The position numbers and the translations under genes were made by a program. A stretch of 64,000 nt of DNA from Hyphomicrobiales bacterium (GTDB lineage Bacteria; Pseudomonadota; Alphaproteobacteria; Rhizobiales; Rhizobiaceae), in assembly GCA_900466475.1 (NCBI GenBank), contig UBMI01000003.1, positions 186,001-250,000 of the forward strand, written 5' to 3'. The notes under the pieces are model-generated. The model worked only from the letters and a program-made list of their open reading frames with translations, made no database searches and was not told the DNA's origin. The stretch's first letter is position 1, and every line of letters begins with the position of its first letter. Of this stretch, positions 19,524 to 28,897 are shown piece by piece.

Positions 19524-19580
19524 TGCTAGACTTCGAGAGAGGCTTCCACGACGGCGACGTTTAGGGGGCCTTTTTCTTTT
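19524..19580 (+). ncRNA. counter-transcribed antisense RNA (ctRNA) controlling repC
   Basis: The repB-repC gap of repABC plasmids encodes a small antisense RNA that represses repC and is a main incompatibility factor. Here a promoter on the opposite strand is followed by an RNA of about 55 nucleotides ending in an 8-bp stem (AGGCTTCC at 19540-19547 with GGGGGCCT at 19564-19571, using G-U pairs) and the T-rich run TTTTTCTTTT. The exact 5' end is inferred from the promoter. Confidence 0.75.
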
Positions 19581-19585
19581 GCGGT

Positions 19586-20566
19586 TCAGTCTCCTTTGTT
19601 TCCCTCGTCCTCGGCCAGGAATTGCTCATAGAGCGCATCCAGTCGGCTGGAGAGGAATTCACCGAAACGGCTGGCATTCTTTGCCTTCATCGACATCGAA
19701 AATACCTTGCCGCTATTCTTGATCTCGGCCTGAACGGCCCGGTCGCGCGGCTGCCAGCTCGCCTTTCCGGCTGCCGGTTCGACTTTGCGGACCGGCCTCG
19801 CCGATCTGTTGAGAGCGCCATAAAGACGCGAGAATCGCTCATCCGACGGCAGCTCTTCGAAACCCGCAGAGTTCACGACCTCGGAAACCCTTGCGCCATT
19901 CGACGCCTTGCCGACGAGCAGCGACAGCTCGATCCAGCGCTCGCGTCCGACGCCTGGTGCGGCACCCAGTTTCTGAATCGTCACTGCCGGAATGCGTTCG
20001 GTCACCGTCATCATCTTTGAGATGGAAGCCGCGTTAGCGGCGAGCGCCGCCGCAATCACGTCGCGGTCGTATCCGAGGTCTTCCAGGCGCCGTGCAAACA
20101 GGGCCCGCTCGATGAAGGTGAGATTGGCGCGAGCGGAATTTTCCTGTCCCTGCGCGATCACGTGGGTGCGGTCGTCGATCTGCTTTACGACCGCCTTGAT
20201 CTTCAACCCGAGATCGCGGGCAGCTCTGAGACGCCGATGGCCGAAAACGACCTGATAACGGCCGTCGACAGACGGGTGAGGACGAACGAGAATGGGGCTG
20301 TCCTGTCCGCGGGCGCGGATTGCCTCCTTAAGCTCCTCGAATTCCGCTTCGTCGCCGAGGATACGGTCCTGAACGAAGGAGGCATCGACCTGCTCAGGAT
20401 CCAGCTCGACGATGACCTGGCCTTCCAGATACTTATTGGCCTGTTGCGCCAGATCGTCGAGCGAGCGGACCATGGACTTGCCGGCGCCACGCATCGGATA
20501 GGACGGGCTCGTCGCCGGATCGCTCGGAAGATCGGCCAATCCCGTCAGCAGGCCTTTTCGTGCCAT
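19586..20566 (-). CDS. repB: RepB, ParB-family centromere-binding partition protein
   Basis: A 326-residue ParB-like protein. The N-terminus (MARKGLLTGL) is typical of RepB. The ParB nuclease/CTPase region is visible as ILVRPHPSVDGRYQVVFGHRRLRAARDLG with the GHRR motif near residue 110, preceded by SPILV, and followed by the helix-turn-helix with SFIERALFARRLEDLGYDRDVIAAAL. It loads on parS sites and works with RepA to segregate the plasmid. It is the second gene of the operon, 72 bases after repA; a near-match to parS lies in that gap. Confidence 0.95.
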   Translation of the reverse strand: MARKGLLTGLADLPSDPATSPSYPMRGAGKSMVRSLDDLAQQANKYLEGQVIVELDPEQVDASFVQDRILGDEAEFEELKEAIRARGQDSPILVRPHPSVDGRYQVVFGHRRLRAARDLGLKIKAVVKQIDDRTHVIAQGQENSARANLTFIERALFARRLEDLGYDRDVIAAALAANAASISKMMTVTERIPAVTIQKLGAAPGVGRERWIELSLLVGKASNGARVSEVVNSAGFEELPSDERFSRLYGALNRSARPVRKVEPAAGKASWQPRDRAVQAEIKNSGKVFSMSMKAKNASRFGEFLSSRLDALYEQFLAEDEGNKGD

Positions 20567-20621
20567 CTCACGGCCTCCACTTGATGGTTAGAGAACTGAT
20601 TTTCCGATAGAAAAGTCGATT

Positions 20622-20637
20622 TTTGTCGGCTGACAAC
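20622..20637. promoter_or_regulatory. possible parS-like site in the repA-repB gap
   Basis: TTTGTCGGCTGACAAC differs from the repABC parS consensus GTTNNNNGCNNNNAAC only at the first base, and TTGTC/GACAA form a dyad. Its place between repA and repB is one of the known parS positions. Functional status is inferred. Confidence 0.4.
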
Positions 20638-20638
20638 T

Positions 20639-21847
20639 TCAACGCCCCCATGATTGGTGGATCAGAGCGGCGATTTCGCCATTGACGGCGTCGAGCGAGT
20701 CGAGCGCGCGGTCATAGGTTGCGCGGTTCATGGTAGCGCGGTCGACCTCGTAAAGCGTCTGCTTGGTGATGCCCGCATCGGAGACTGCCGTCGACTTCAG
20801 CATCTCGTTCTTCAGCATGAACTCGTGAAACATGGTCCGCATGAAGGCGACCATCTGCGCCTGCGGCACGTCGCCTGGTTCATAACGCGTGATCAGGTAG
20901 CGATACCAGGACAGATTGACCTCTGCGCCGGCGTTGCGGATAGGCTTCAGGATGCCGCCCAGCATCAGGAGGAACTGACCCATCGACATGACGTCGAGCA
21001 TCTGCGGATGGATGGTGATCAAAACGCTTGTCGCTGCCGTCAGCGCCGTCAGCGTCAGATAACCAAGCTGCGGCGGGCAATCGATGACGACGACATCATA
21101 GCGATCGTCTACGTCTGCGAGCGCCCGCGACAGCCGGGTGAAGAAAGTTTTGCCCTCGTTGGACGACTTGTCCGCCATCGCCAGCGGCGTGTCGTATTCA
21201 TATTCCTGCAAATCGAGATTGGCCGGCACGATGTCGAGGCCTGGAAAATTCGTGGGACGAATAAGATCCGACAGAGGCTTCCTGTCGCCGTCGTAGCGAA
21301 TGGCCTCATAGAGTGAAGAGGCCTGATCGAACTCCGGCTGGAAGCCGTGCAGGGACGACAGCGAGGCCTGCGGGTCAAGGTCGACGGCAAGGACGCGGTG
21401 GCCGGTCAGCGCGAGGTACTGGCCAAGGTGGGCTGCCGTCGTCGTCTTGCCGGAACCGCCCTTGAAATTGACCACAGCGATGACCTGCAGCTTCTCGCCC
21501 GGCCGGCGATGGGGAACATACATGCGGCTTTCCGAACGCCCATGCGCATCGAGATGCTGTCGCAGCTCAAGCATCTGCTCGGCGCTATAGGAACGGCGGC
21601 CAGAGGACGAGGTCCTGGGGCAGGGGCCTTTGCCCTCCAGGTGCAACTTCTTCAGCGTGCTTTGGGAGACGCCGACATAGGAGGCGACCTCGGCAAGCGA
21701 AAAACTGCGCAGGGTCTTCTGGGCGTTCGGCGGAAATCGCTGCACGCTCAAAAGGTGTAGCTTCTGCGAAATCAGATCTCCCTGTTCGAGGATCTGATCC
21801 TCGAAACTGACAGGCCGATTCGCGGAAGGCATCGAATTAGCGTTCAT
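20639..21847 (-). CDS. repA: RepA, ParA-family partition ATPase and operon repressor
   Basis: A 402-residue ParA-type ATPase. After about 110 N-terminal residues with a helix-turn-helix (FSLAEVASYVGVSQSTLKKLHLEG) comes the deviant Walker A KGGSGKTTT near residue 127, VDLDPQASLS, and the Walker B region VVIDCPPQLG. It drives partition with RepB and, with RepB, represses its own operon. Minus strand, first gene of repABC, divergent from traI across 370 bases, as in Ti and Sym plasmids. The ATG at 21847 fits the family start. Confidence 0.95.
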   Translation of the reverse strand: MNANSMPSANRPVSFEDQILEQGDLISQKLHLLSVQRFPPNAQKTLRSFSLAEVASYVGVSQSTLKKLHLEGKGPCPRTSSSGRRSYSAEQMLELRQHLDAHGRSESRMYVPHRRPGEKLQVIAVVNFKGGSGKTTTAAHLGQYLALTGHRVLAVDLDPQASLSSLHGFQPEFDQASSLYEAIRYDGDRKPLSDLIRPTNFPGLDIVPANLDLQEYEYDTPLAMADKSSNEGKTFFTRLSRALADVDDRYDVVVIDCPPQLGYLTLTALTAATSVLITIHPQMLDVMSMGQFLLMLGGILKPIRNAGAEVNLSWYRYLITRYEPGDVPQAQMVAFMRTMFHEFMLKNEMLKSTAVSDAGITKQTLYEVDRATMNRATYDRALDSLDAVNGEIAALIHQSWGR

Positions 21848-22217
21848 GGCGATCGATCTTCCAGATAACGATTTTAGGGCTGAAATCCCCTCACAACCGT
21901 TATTATCTCCGATTTCGTTCAGCCAGCAAGGAGTTTAAGGTTAACAGAGTTTTAACCGGGCTGCCGAAACAGCCGGAGGGGTCGATCCGTTTCTGCCTAA
22001 ATCATGTGATTTCATAGACATTTAGCCTGGGGGCGCAATCAGGCGCGTGGCAATTTTTCGCCCCCCTTATCGGCCGGGCCTTCGAGGCTGAAAATCAGCG
22101 TTTGTCGCCGACCGTTTCCGAAAACTGTGCGACTCAGTGCCCCCCGCATCCGGGGGTCTGACAAGTCGCGTGCTTCATGCTCACCATAGCGCATGTGAAT
22201 TGGGCGCGGAGGACGAC
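21848..22217. promoter_or_regulatory. divergent repA / traI control region
   Basis: A 370-base region that must hold both the repABC and the traI-trb promoters. A short hairpin CCCCCGCATCCGGGGG sits at 22141-22156, and AT-rich half-repeats (ATAACGATTTT and CCGTTATTATC) lie 20-60 bases before repA, suggesting an autoregulatory operator. A canonical 18-bp tra box was looked for and not found. Confidence 0.5.
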
Positions 22218-22847
22218 ATGTTTGTGAAGGCGATTGGACCTGCGGATAGAGCATCGCACGCTTCTCTTCTCGACAGCATGTTCCGTCTGAGGGCGCGCGT
22301 TTTCGGCGGCCGTCTCGCATGGCGCGTCTCGGTCGAGGAGGGGAGGGAGCGCGACCGTTTCGATGCGTTCGATCCCCATTACATCATCGTCGTCGGAGAC
22401 GATGGCGAGGCGATCGCCTCAGCGCGGCTGCTTGCCGCCTCGGGACCGACCATGTTGGCAGATGTCTTTTCGGTGCTGCTTGCTGGCAATCCCTTCATGG
22501 CCCATCCCGACATGGTGGAAAGCTCGCGCTTCTGCGTCGACACGCAGGCGGAGGCTGCAAAGCGCGGATCGTCCGGCTTGAACGAGGCGACGCTCTTCCT
22601 GTTTGCCGGCATTCTCGAATGGTGCCTGGCAAACGGCAAGACAGAGATCGCAACGGTGACCGACGTCAGGTTCGAACGCATCCTGAAACGCGTGTCCTGG
22701 CCGCTGCAGCGCTATGGCGAGCCCCGTTTGATCGGCGAGGTCAGGAGCGTGGCGGGATGCCTGCCGGTCTCGCGGGAACTTTTCCAAGCGATACGCCCGC
22801 CCGCCTACCGCTCGAACCTTTCGAACAGGTTTTGCAGTGCCGCCTGA
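22218..22847 (+). CDS. traI: TraI, acyl-homoserine-lactone synthase
   Basis: A 209-residue LuxI-family synthase that makes the acyl-homoserine lactone controlling conjugation. The invariant residues can be found in order: Arg and Phe in RLRARVFG, Trp in RLAW, the Asp residues in ERDRFDAFDP, Arg in ASARLL, and Glu/Arg in DMVESSRF. The start is the ATG at 22218 with GGAGGACGAC before it, rather than the upstream in-frame ATG at 22137. First gene of the traI-trb operon; trbB begins 11 bases after its stop. Divergent from repA, which in Ti plasmids ties copy number to quorum sensing. Confidence 0.95.
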   Translation: MFVKAIGPADRASHASLLDSMFRLRARVFGGRLAWRVSVEEGRERDRFDAFDPHYIIVVGDDGEAIASARLLAASGPTMLADVFSVLLAGNPFMAHPDMVESSRFCVDTQAEAAKRGSSGLNEATLFLFAGILEWCLANGKTEIATVTDVRFERILKRVSWPLQRYGEPRLIGEVRSVAGCLPVSRELFQAIRPPAYRSNLSNRFCSAA

Positions 22848-22857
22848 GGGGGACGAC

Positions 22858-23817
22858 ATGAACGCCCTTTCTTTACCCCGGCTCGTGCGCAAGCTGGAGG
22901 AGGCGCTCGGCCCGCCGCTCATGACGGCGCTCTCAGACCCGTCGGTCATCGAGATCATGCTCAATTCGGATGGTCACCTGTTCATCGAACGCCTCGGGGC
23001 CGGCATCGTTCATGCCGGCAGGATGGCCGAAGGGCCGGCCGAGATCGTGATCGGCGCCGTCGCTCACGTCCTCGACACGCAGGTCGATCGCGCTCACCCC
23101 ATCATTTCCGGGGAGTTGCCGATCGGCGGCCATCGGTTCGAAGGCCTGCTGCCTCCCATCGTTACGGCGCCTTCTTTCTCGATCCGCCGACACGCCGGAC
23201 GGCTGATTGCGCTCGACGACTATGTGGCCTCCGGCATCATGAAGGAATGTCAGGCGGAGATTCTGCGCCGGGCCGTGCGCGCGCGGCTGAACGTCGTCGT
23301 CTCGGGCGGTGCCGGCTCTGGCAAGACGACGCTGTCGAACGCAATCCTGACTGAAATCGCCGCTCAATGCCCGCAGGAGCGGCTCGTCATGCTCGAAGAC
23401 ACACGCGAGCTGCGCTCTTCATCGACCAATGTCCTGTCGTTGCGAACAAGCGATCACGTCGACATGGCGCAACTGCTTAAAAGCACCCTGCGGCTGCGGC
23501 CCGACCGCATCATCGTCGGCGAAGTGCGCGACGGCGCGGCACTTACGCTTCTGAAGGCCTGGAATACCGGTCATCCGGGCGGCGTCACCACCGTTCACGC
23601 CAACAATGCGCGCTCGGCACTCCAGCGCCTCGAGCAACTGACCGGCGAGGCCAGTCGTCAACCGATGCGGGAGGTTATCGGGCAGGCGGTTGATCTCATC
23701 GTCTCGATCGAACGCACGAGCGCCGGACGACGCATTGAAGATCTCCTTCATGTGAAGGGGTTTTCGAACGGCAGCTATCATCTCCAATCCGAAACGGAGG
23801 AACCTCATGCAGCCTAG
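22858..23817 (+). CDS. trbB: TrbB, type IV secretion ATPase (VirB11-like)
   Basis: A 319-residue hexameric secretion ATPase that powers assembly of the mating-pair apparatus from the inner-membrane face. Walker [10 protein letters not shown] lies near residue 150, followed by MLEDTRELR (Asp/Glu box), the Walker B-like [15 protein letters not shown] and the His-box [17 protein letters not shown]. The ATG at 22858 has GAGGGGGACGAC before it. Its stop overlaps the trbC start. Confidence 0.95.
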   Translation: MNALSLPRLVRKLEEALGPPLMTALSDPSVIEIMLNSDGHLFIERLGAGIVHAGRMAEGPAEIVIGAVAHVLDTQVDRAHPIISGELPIGGHRFEGLLPPIVTAPSFSIRRHAGRLIALDDYVASGIMKECQAEILRRAVRARLNVVVSGGAGSGKTTLSNAILTEIAAQCPQERLVMLEDTRELRSSSTNVLSLRTSDHVDMAQLLKSTLRLRPDRIIVGEVRDGAALTLLKAWNTGHPGGVTTVHANNARSALQRLEQLTGEASRQPMREVIGQAVDLIVSIERTSAGRRIEDLLHVKGFSNGSYHLQSETEEPHAA

Positions 23818-24178
23818 TTATCATGTCGGGCTCGCCGGCCTCGTCGTTCTGGCAGGCATCAGCCTTTGCAACCCGGCCCTTGCAAGCAGCGGCGGCGGTC
23901 TTCCATGGGAAGCGCCGCTCGAACAGATCCAGGAATCGATCACCGGCCCGGTTGCAGGGTTCATCGCGCTTGCCGCGGTTGCGGTTGCCGGCGGCATGCT
24001 GATCTTCGGCGGCGAACTCAACGATTTCGCGCGACGCCTCATGTATCTGGTTCTCGTCGCCGGCGTCCTGCTTGGCGCCACCCAGATCGTTGCCCTTTTC
24101 AACGCTACGGGCGCCTCGGTCGGACTGTCGATGTCGATCGATCAGAAAGCAGCGGAGAGGGGAGGGGAGCGCTCATGA
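23807..24178 (+). CDS. trbC: TrbC, conjugative pilin precursor
   Basis: A 123-residue VirB2-like pilin precursor. It has an N-terminal signal segment ([20 protein letters not shown]), a short periplasmic stretch, and two hydrophobic segments ([19 protein letters not shown] and [21 protein letters not shown]). In the RP4/Ti systems TrbC is cleaved and cyclised by the TraF peptidase, whose gene is present at 49902-50471. Its start lies inside the end of trbB and its stop overlaps trbD by ATGA. Confidence 0.92.
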   Translation: MQPSYHVGLAGLVVLAGISLCNPALASSGGGLPWEAPLEQIQESITGPVAGFIALAAVAVAGGMLIFGGELNDFARRLMYLVLVAGVLLGATQIVALFNATGASVGLSMSIDQKAAERGGERS

Positions 24179-24474
24179 CCGCCACAGTCCCTGCACTTGA
24201 CGTCAATCGCATTCATCGTGCGCTGTCGCGGCCAAACCTGCTGATGGGTGCTGACCGCGAGCTCGTCCTCATGACCGGACTTGCGGCCATTATCCTTATC
24301 TTCGTCGTTCTGACGGTCTACTCGGCCATTATCGGCGTTGCGATCTGGGTTACGATCGTCGGTATGCTGCGCCGAATGGCGAAGGCCGATCCCTTGATGC
24401 GCAAGGTCTATCTGCGCCATCTTCGCTACCGCGCCTATTACCGCGCAACCTCCACGCCGTGGCGAAGGAGCTGA
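24175..24474 (+). CDS. trbD: TrbD, mating-pair inner-membrane protein (VirB3-like)
   Basis: A 99-residue VirB3-like protein with two adjacent membrane segments ([20 protein letters not shown] and [14 protein letters not shown]) and a basic tail ending [11 protein letters not shown]. It works next to the TrbE ATPase in the inner membrane. The ATG overlaps the trbC stop; trbE starts 6 bases after its stop. Translational coupling is evident. Confidence 0.9.
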   Translation: MTATVPALDVNRIHRALSRPNLLMGADRELVLMTGLAAIILIFVVLTVYSAIIGVAIWVTIVGMLRRMAKADPLMRKVYLRHLRYRAYYRATSTPWRRS

Positions 24475-24480
24475 GGGAAA

Positions 24481-26913
24481 ATGGTAGCGCTTCGCTCTTT
24501 CCGCCACGCTGGACCATCCTTTGCCGATCTCGTCCCCTATGCCGGTCTTGTCGCAGACGGCGTCCTCCTGTTGAAGGATGGCTCATTGATGGCCGGCTGG
24601 TATTTCGCCGGTCCGGATTGCGAAAGTTCGACCGAGACCGAGCGCAACGAGATTGCGCGTCAGATCAACCAGGTGCTGGCACGGCTCGGCTCCGGATGGA
24701 TGATCCAGGTCGAGGCCATTCGCTTGCCGACGGACGATTATGCACCCGCCGGCCGCTCGCATTTTCCCGATCGGGTGACGCGGGCGATCGATGAGGAGCG
24801 GCGACGCCATTTCGAAGCCGAACGCGGTCATTTCGAAAGCCATCACGCCATCATCCTGACCTACAGGCCGCCCGAGCCCCGCCGCTCGACGCTGAGCCGA
24901 TACGTCTATTCCGACGCTGCCAGCCGCAAGCAGAGCCATGCCGACATCGCCCTTGCCAGTTTCCAGGCGGCCGCCCGGGAGATCGAGCAATATCTTTCGA
25001 TCACATTGTCGATCCGCAGGATGAAGACGCAAAGCGCATCGAACGACAGCCGTGATGGCGCCCGATATGACGATCTCCTGCAGTTCATCAGGTTCTGCAT
25101 CACCGGCGACAATCACCCGGTCCGCCTTCCGGACGTGCCCATGTACCTCGACTGCATCGTGACGGGAGAACTGCAGCACGGTCTGACGCCGAAGATCGAC
25201 AATCGCTACATCGCGATCGTGGCGATCGACGGGCTGCCTTCGGAAAGTTCGCCGGGCATCCTCAACAGTCTCGACCTGATGGGACTATCCTATCGCTGGT
25301 CCTCTCGCTTCATCTTTCTTGACGCCGGCGAGGCGAGGGATCGTCTGGAGCGCACCAGAAAGAAATGGCAGCAGAAGGTCAGGCCGTTCTTCGACCAGCT
25401 GTTCCAGACGCAGAGCCGGTCCATCGATCAGGACGCGCTGTCGATGGTGGCGGAGACAGAAGAGGCGATTGCCGAGGCTGCCTCCGAGCTTGTCGCCTAC
25501 GGATACTACACGCCGGTCATCGTGCTCTTCGACGATCATGTCGAGAGGCTTGAAAACAAGGCCGAGGGCGTTCGCCGCTTGATCCAGGGCGAAGGCTTCG
25601 GCGCCCGGATCGAAACGCTGAACGCCACCGACGCCTATCTCGGCAGTCTGCCCGGCAACTGGTATTGCAATGTTCGCGAGCCGCTGATCACGACGCGCAA
25701 TCTTTCCGACCTCGTGCCGTTGAATTCGGTCTGGACCGGCGATCAGAACGCACCTTGTCCCTTCTACGACAAGAACGCGCCAGCCCTGATGCAGGTTGCC
25801 TCCGGCTCGACGCCGTTTCGCCTCAACCTGCATGTCGATGACGTCGGGCACACCCTGATCTTCGGACCGACCGGGTCCGGAAAATCGACATTGCTCGCTC
25901 TGATCGGCGCCCAGTTTCTGCGCTACAGGCAGGCGCAGCTCTTCGTCTTCGACAAGGGCGGCTCGATGATGCCGCTCACGCTTGCGGCAGGCGGCGATCA
26001 TTACGAGATCGGCAGCGATGGGGAGGTCAGGACGCCAGGTTTTTGCCCGCTGGAGACGCTTTCGAGTGAGTCCGACCGCGCCTGGGCCTGCGGCTGGATC
26101 GAAATGCTGGTCGGCCTGCAGGGTCTTGCCGTCACCCCGGACCATCGCAACGCCATTGCCCGCCAGGTCGGGCTGATGGCCCGCGCACCCGGCCGGTCGC
26201 TGTCGGACTTCGTCAGCGGCGTGCAAATGCGCGACATCAAGGAAGCGCTTTACCACTTCACCGTTGATGGTCCGCTCGGACAGCTTCTCGATGCCGAGAG
26301 CGACGGACTGAGGCTCGGGCATTTCCAGACATTCGAGATCGAAGAGCTGATGGCAATGGGCGAACGCACGCTGCTTCCCGTCCTGACCTATCTCTTCCGG
26401 CGCATCGAAACGCGGCTGACGGGAGCCCCGAGCCTGATCATTCTCGACGAGGCCTGGCTGATGCTCGGCCACCCGACCTTTCGCGAGAAGATCCGCGAGT
26501 GGCTGAAGGTGCTGCGCAAGGCCAATTGCGCCGTCGTGCTTGCGACCCAGTCGATCTCGGACGCAGAAAGATCGGGCATTGTCGACGTCCTGAAGGAAAG
26601 CTGCCAGACGAAAATCTGCCTGCCGAACGGTTCGGCCCGCGAGCAGGGAACGCGCCAATTCTACGAGCGGATCGGCTTTAACGAGCGCCAGCTGGAGATC
26701 GTCGCAACGGCAATCCCCAAACGCGACTACTACGTCGTCTCGCCCGAGGGCCGGCGCCTCTTTGACATGGCCCTCGGCCCCTTGGCGCTCTCCTTCGTCG
26801 GCGCTTCCGGCAAGGACGATCTGAAGCGGATCCGCGCCTTGGCCGAGGAGCATGGCAGCGCCTGGCCGTCGATCTGGCTCAAGGAGAGAGGGATATCAGA
26901 TGTCACGATCTAG
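24481..26913 (+). CDS. trbE: TrbE, VirB4-like secretion ATPase
   Basis: An 810-residue VirB4-class ATPase, the full length for the family. The N-terminal half carries the membrane-associated domain; Walker A GPTGSGKST is near residue 462, LFVFDKGGSMMPL follows, and Walker B is LIILDEAWLML near residue 650, then VVLATQSISDAERSG. It energises pilus assembly and substrate transfer at the inner membrane. Six bases separate it from trbD, and its end overlaps the start of trbJ. Confidence 0.96.
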   Translation: MVALRSFRHAGPSFADLVPYAGLVADGVLLLKDGSLMAGWYFAGPDCESSTETERNEIARQINQVLARLGSGWMIQVEAIRLPTDDYAPAGRSHFPDRVTRAIDEERRRHFEAERGHFESHHAIILTYRPPEPRRSTLSRYVYSDAASRKQSHADIALASFQAAAREIEQYLSITLSIRRMKTQSASNDSRDGARYDDLLQFIRFCITGDNHPVRLPDVPMYLDCIVTGELQHGLTPKIDNRYIAIVAIDGLPSESSPGILNSLDLMGLSYRWSSRFIFLDAGEARDRLERTRKKWQQKVRPFFDQLFQTQSRSIDQDALSMVAETEEAIAEAASELVAYGYYTPVIVLFDDHVERLENKAEGVRRLIQGEGFGARIETLNATDAYLGSLPGNWYCNVREPLITTRNLSDLVPLNSVWTGDQNAPCPFYDKNAPALMQVASGSTPFRLNLHVDDVGHTLIFGPTGSGKSTLLALIGAQFLRYRQAQLFVFDKGGSMMPLTLAAGGDHYEIGSDGEVRTPGFCPLETLSSESDRAWACGWIEMLVGLQGLAVTPDHRNAIARQVGLMARAPGRSLSDFVSGVQMRDIKEALYHFTVDGPLGQLLDAESDGLRLGHFQTFEIEELMAMGERTLLPVLTYLFRRIETRLTGAPSLIILDEAWLMLGHPTFREKIREWLKVLRKANCAVVLATQSISDAERSGIVDVLKESCQTKICLPNGSAREQGTRQFYERIGFNERQLEIVATAIPKRDYYVVSPEGRRLFDMALGPLALSFVGASGKDDLKRIRALAEEHGSAWPSIWLKERGISDVTI

Positions 26914-27691
26914 ATACCGACTGGCCATCGTCCTTTCAATCCTTCTTGCCGCCGGCAGGCCACTTCCGGTCGCGGCAGGGGCTGCGACCGGAGCTGCGAC
27001 CGAATTCACGCAGCTTGCCAACAACGGAGAGCTCATCAAGCTGCTCGAAAGCTCAGGCGTTCAGGTCGACAACCAGCTGACGCAGATCACCCAGCTTGCC
27101 GAACAGATCGAAAACCAGCTGAGGATCTATCAGAACATGTTGCAGAACACGGCCCTTTTGCCTGCCCATGTCTGGGGCGAGGTCGAGAGCGACCTCAATC
27201 AGCTGCGAGGAATCGTTGCGGACGGCCAGGGCGTTGCCTTCTCCATGGCCAATGCCGACGATGTCCTGCGGCAGCGTTTCCCGAGCTTTGCAAGCCTGAA
27301 GACGAGGATTGCAGATGAAGACAGCTTCTCGACCAGCTACCAGGCCTGGTCTGACACCAATCGTGACACGATCGCCGCTTCTCTTCGTGCTGCCAGCCTC
27401 ACGGCCTCGCAGTTCGATAGCGAGGAAGCGACCATGGCAACGCTTCGCGCGCTGTCTGAAAGCGCAGATGGCCAGGTGAAGGCGCTTCAGGTCGGCCACG
27501 ACATTGCCGCCCAGCAGGTCGCCCAGATGCAGAAGCTGCGCGGGCTCGTCTCCCAGCAGATCACGATGATGGGAACCTGGCTTCAGACCAACCAGACCGA
27601 CAGGGATCTGGCGCAGGCGCGTCGCGAGCTTTTCTTCCGCGGCACCGTTCCGCCCTTGAGTGGCGGTCGAACCATGGAGCCGCGCTGGTGA
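26900..27691 (+). CDS. trbJ: TrbJ, periplasmic mating-pair protein (VirB5-like)
   Basis: A 263-residue exported protein with a signal peptide (RYRLAIVLSILLAAGRPLPVAAGA) and a long alpha-helical mature part with Gln-rich heptads (QITQLAEQIENQLRIYQNML). VirB5-type proteins sit at the pilus tip. The ATG at 26900 is chosen because the signal peptide begins there and GAGAGGG precedes it; it overlaps the trbE end by 14 bases. Its TGA is shared with the GTG of trbL, leaving no space for trbK. Confidence 0.92.
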   Translation: MSRSRYRLAIVLSILLAAGRPLPVAAGAATGAATEFTQLANNGELIKLLESSGVQVDNQLTQITQLAEQIENQLRIYQNMLQNTALLPAHVWGEVESDLNQLRGIVADGQGVAFSMANADDVLRQRFPSFASLKTRIADEDSFSTSYQAWSDTNRDTIAASLRAASLTASQFDSEEATMATLRALSESADGQVKALQVGHDIAAQQVAQMQKLRGLVSQQITMMGTWLQTNQTDRDLAQARRELFFRGTVPPLSGGRTMEPRW

Positions 27692-28887
27692 GCCGCCCAT
27701 CTTCTCTCGTAACGCCTGCCATGACGCGACCTGCCGTTGCGGCAATGGTAATCTTGGTGCTTCTCGTCGTTCCGGCTCATGCCCAGGAAGGCGCCCTGAT
27801 CACCACCTTGCAGGACGAGATCGCCAGGGCGGCGCAGGGTTGGGAGCAGACGGTGCTGAACGCGGCGCGATCGCTCTTCTGGATCCTCGCCTCGATCGAG
27901 ATCGGCCTTGCGGCGATCTGGCTCGCGCTGCAGGCGCCGTCGCTGCAGGAATGGTTCGCAGAACTCGTGCGGCGCATCATGTTCGTCGGCTTTTTCGCGC
28001 TCCTTCTCGATCAGGGGCCGGCCTTTGCCAGAGCCGTCGTCGACAGTCTCTTCCAGATCGGCGCGTCGGGCGGCGATGCCTCGCCGGCCGACATCTTCAA
28101 TGCAGGGCTCGCCGTCGCAGCCAAGATGGCGGAAAAGATTCGCTTTGGCCTCTTCGAGGACAATGTGTGGGCGATTGCGGCCGCCTTCGCGATGATCGTC
28201 GTCGTCATCGCCTTTTCGCTCGTCGCGGCGATCTTCGTATCGATCATGGCGGAGATGTATATCGGGCTACTGGCCGGCATGATCATGCTCGGGCTCGGCG
28301 GGTCATCCTTCACCAAGGATTTCGCCATCCGCTATCTGGTCTACGCCTTCAGCGTCGGCATGAAGCTGATGGCGCTGGTGATGATCGCCCGCATCGGATC
28401 GGAGGTGCTGATCGGGCTTGCCGGCAGCCCGGAGATCGGTGAGCAGTTCCAGACGCTGCTTGCCATAGCCGGCATTGCCGTCGTTGTCTTCGTCATCGCG
28501 ATCTATGTGCCGAACATCATCCAGGGCGTCATCCAGGGCGTCTCGGTGGGAAGCGGAATGGAGGTGATGCGTCACGGCGGCCAGGCTGCCTCCTTTGGCC
28601 TGGGCGCCTTATTCCTGATGATCGGCGGCGCTGTAAAGGGGGCGGCGGCGGCCCGGTCCGCACGGGCCCAAGGCGCATCGATCAGCGAAGCCGCCATGCG
28701 CGGCCTGACGGAAGGCATAGGCGCCGCCGGGTCCGCCACGGCTTCGGCCATGAAGGACAAGGCGATCGGAGCCCCTGGCGCGCATGCAAGTTCCCTGCTT
28801 GGTCTGGCCAATGCCAAACTGGACCAGACAAGGCCAGGGGCGGCCCGGCCGTCTTCGTCGTCGCTCCGGTCGGGCCAATCGAAATGA
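27688..28887 (+). CDS. trbL: TrbL, polytopic mating-pair protein (VirB6-like)
   Basis: A 399-residue inner-membrane channel component with a signal-like first segment ([19 protein letters not shown]), then [17 protein letters not shown] and several further spans including [22 protein letters not shown], and an Ala/Gly/Ser-rich cytoplasmic tail. The start is a GTG overlapping the trbJ stop, or an ATG at 27721. In Ti plasmids trbK, the entry-exclusion lipoprotein, sits immediately before trbL; here it is absent. Confidence 0.92.
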   Translation: MSRPSSLVTPAMTRPAVAAMVILVLLVVPAHAQEGALITTLQDEIARAAQGWEQTVLNAARSLFWILASIEIGLAAIWLALQAPSLQEWFAELVRRIMFVGFFALLLDQGPAFARAVVDSLFQIGASGGDASPADIFNAGLAVAAKMAEKIRFGLFEDNVWAIAAAFAMIVVVIAFSLVAAIFVSIMAEMYIGLLAGMIMLGLGGSSFTKDFAIRYLVYAFSVGMKLMALVMIARIGSEVLIGLAGSPEIGEQFQTLLAIAGIAVVVFVIAIYVPNIIQGVIQGVSVGSGMEVMRHGGQAASFGLGALFLMIGGAVKGAAAARSARAQGASISEAAMRGLTEGIGAAGSATASAMKDKAIGAPGAHASSLLGLANAKLDQTRPGAARPSSSSLRSGQSK

Positions 28888-28897
28888 GGATTTCGCC

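Noticed and set aside
21848..22217. Search for a canonical 18-bp tra box ahead of traI
   Set aside because: No sequence resembling the Ti-type dyad was found by eye. Only a CCCCCG/CGGGGG hairpin is present, which is not a TraR site.
25285..26853. Minus-strand frame of 522 codons
   Set aside because: It lies entirely opposite trbE, whose Walker motifs and family length are clear. Long antisense frames are common in GC-rich coding DNA.
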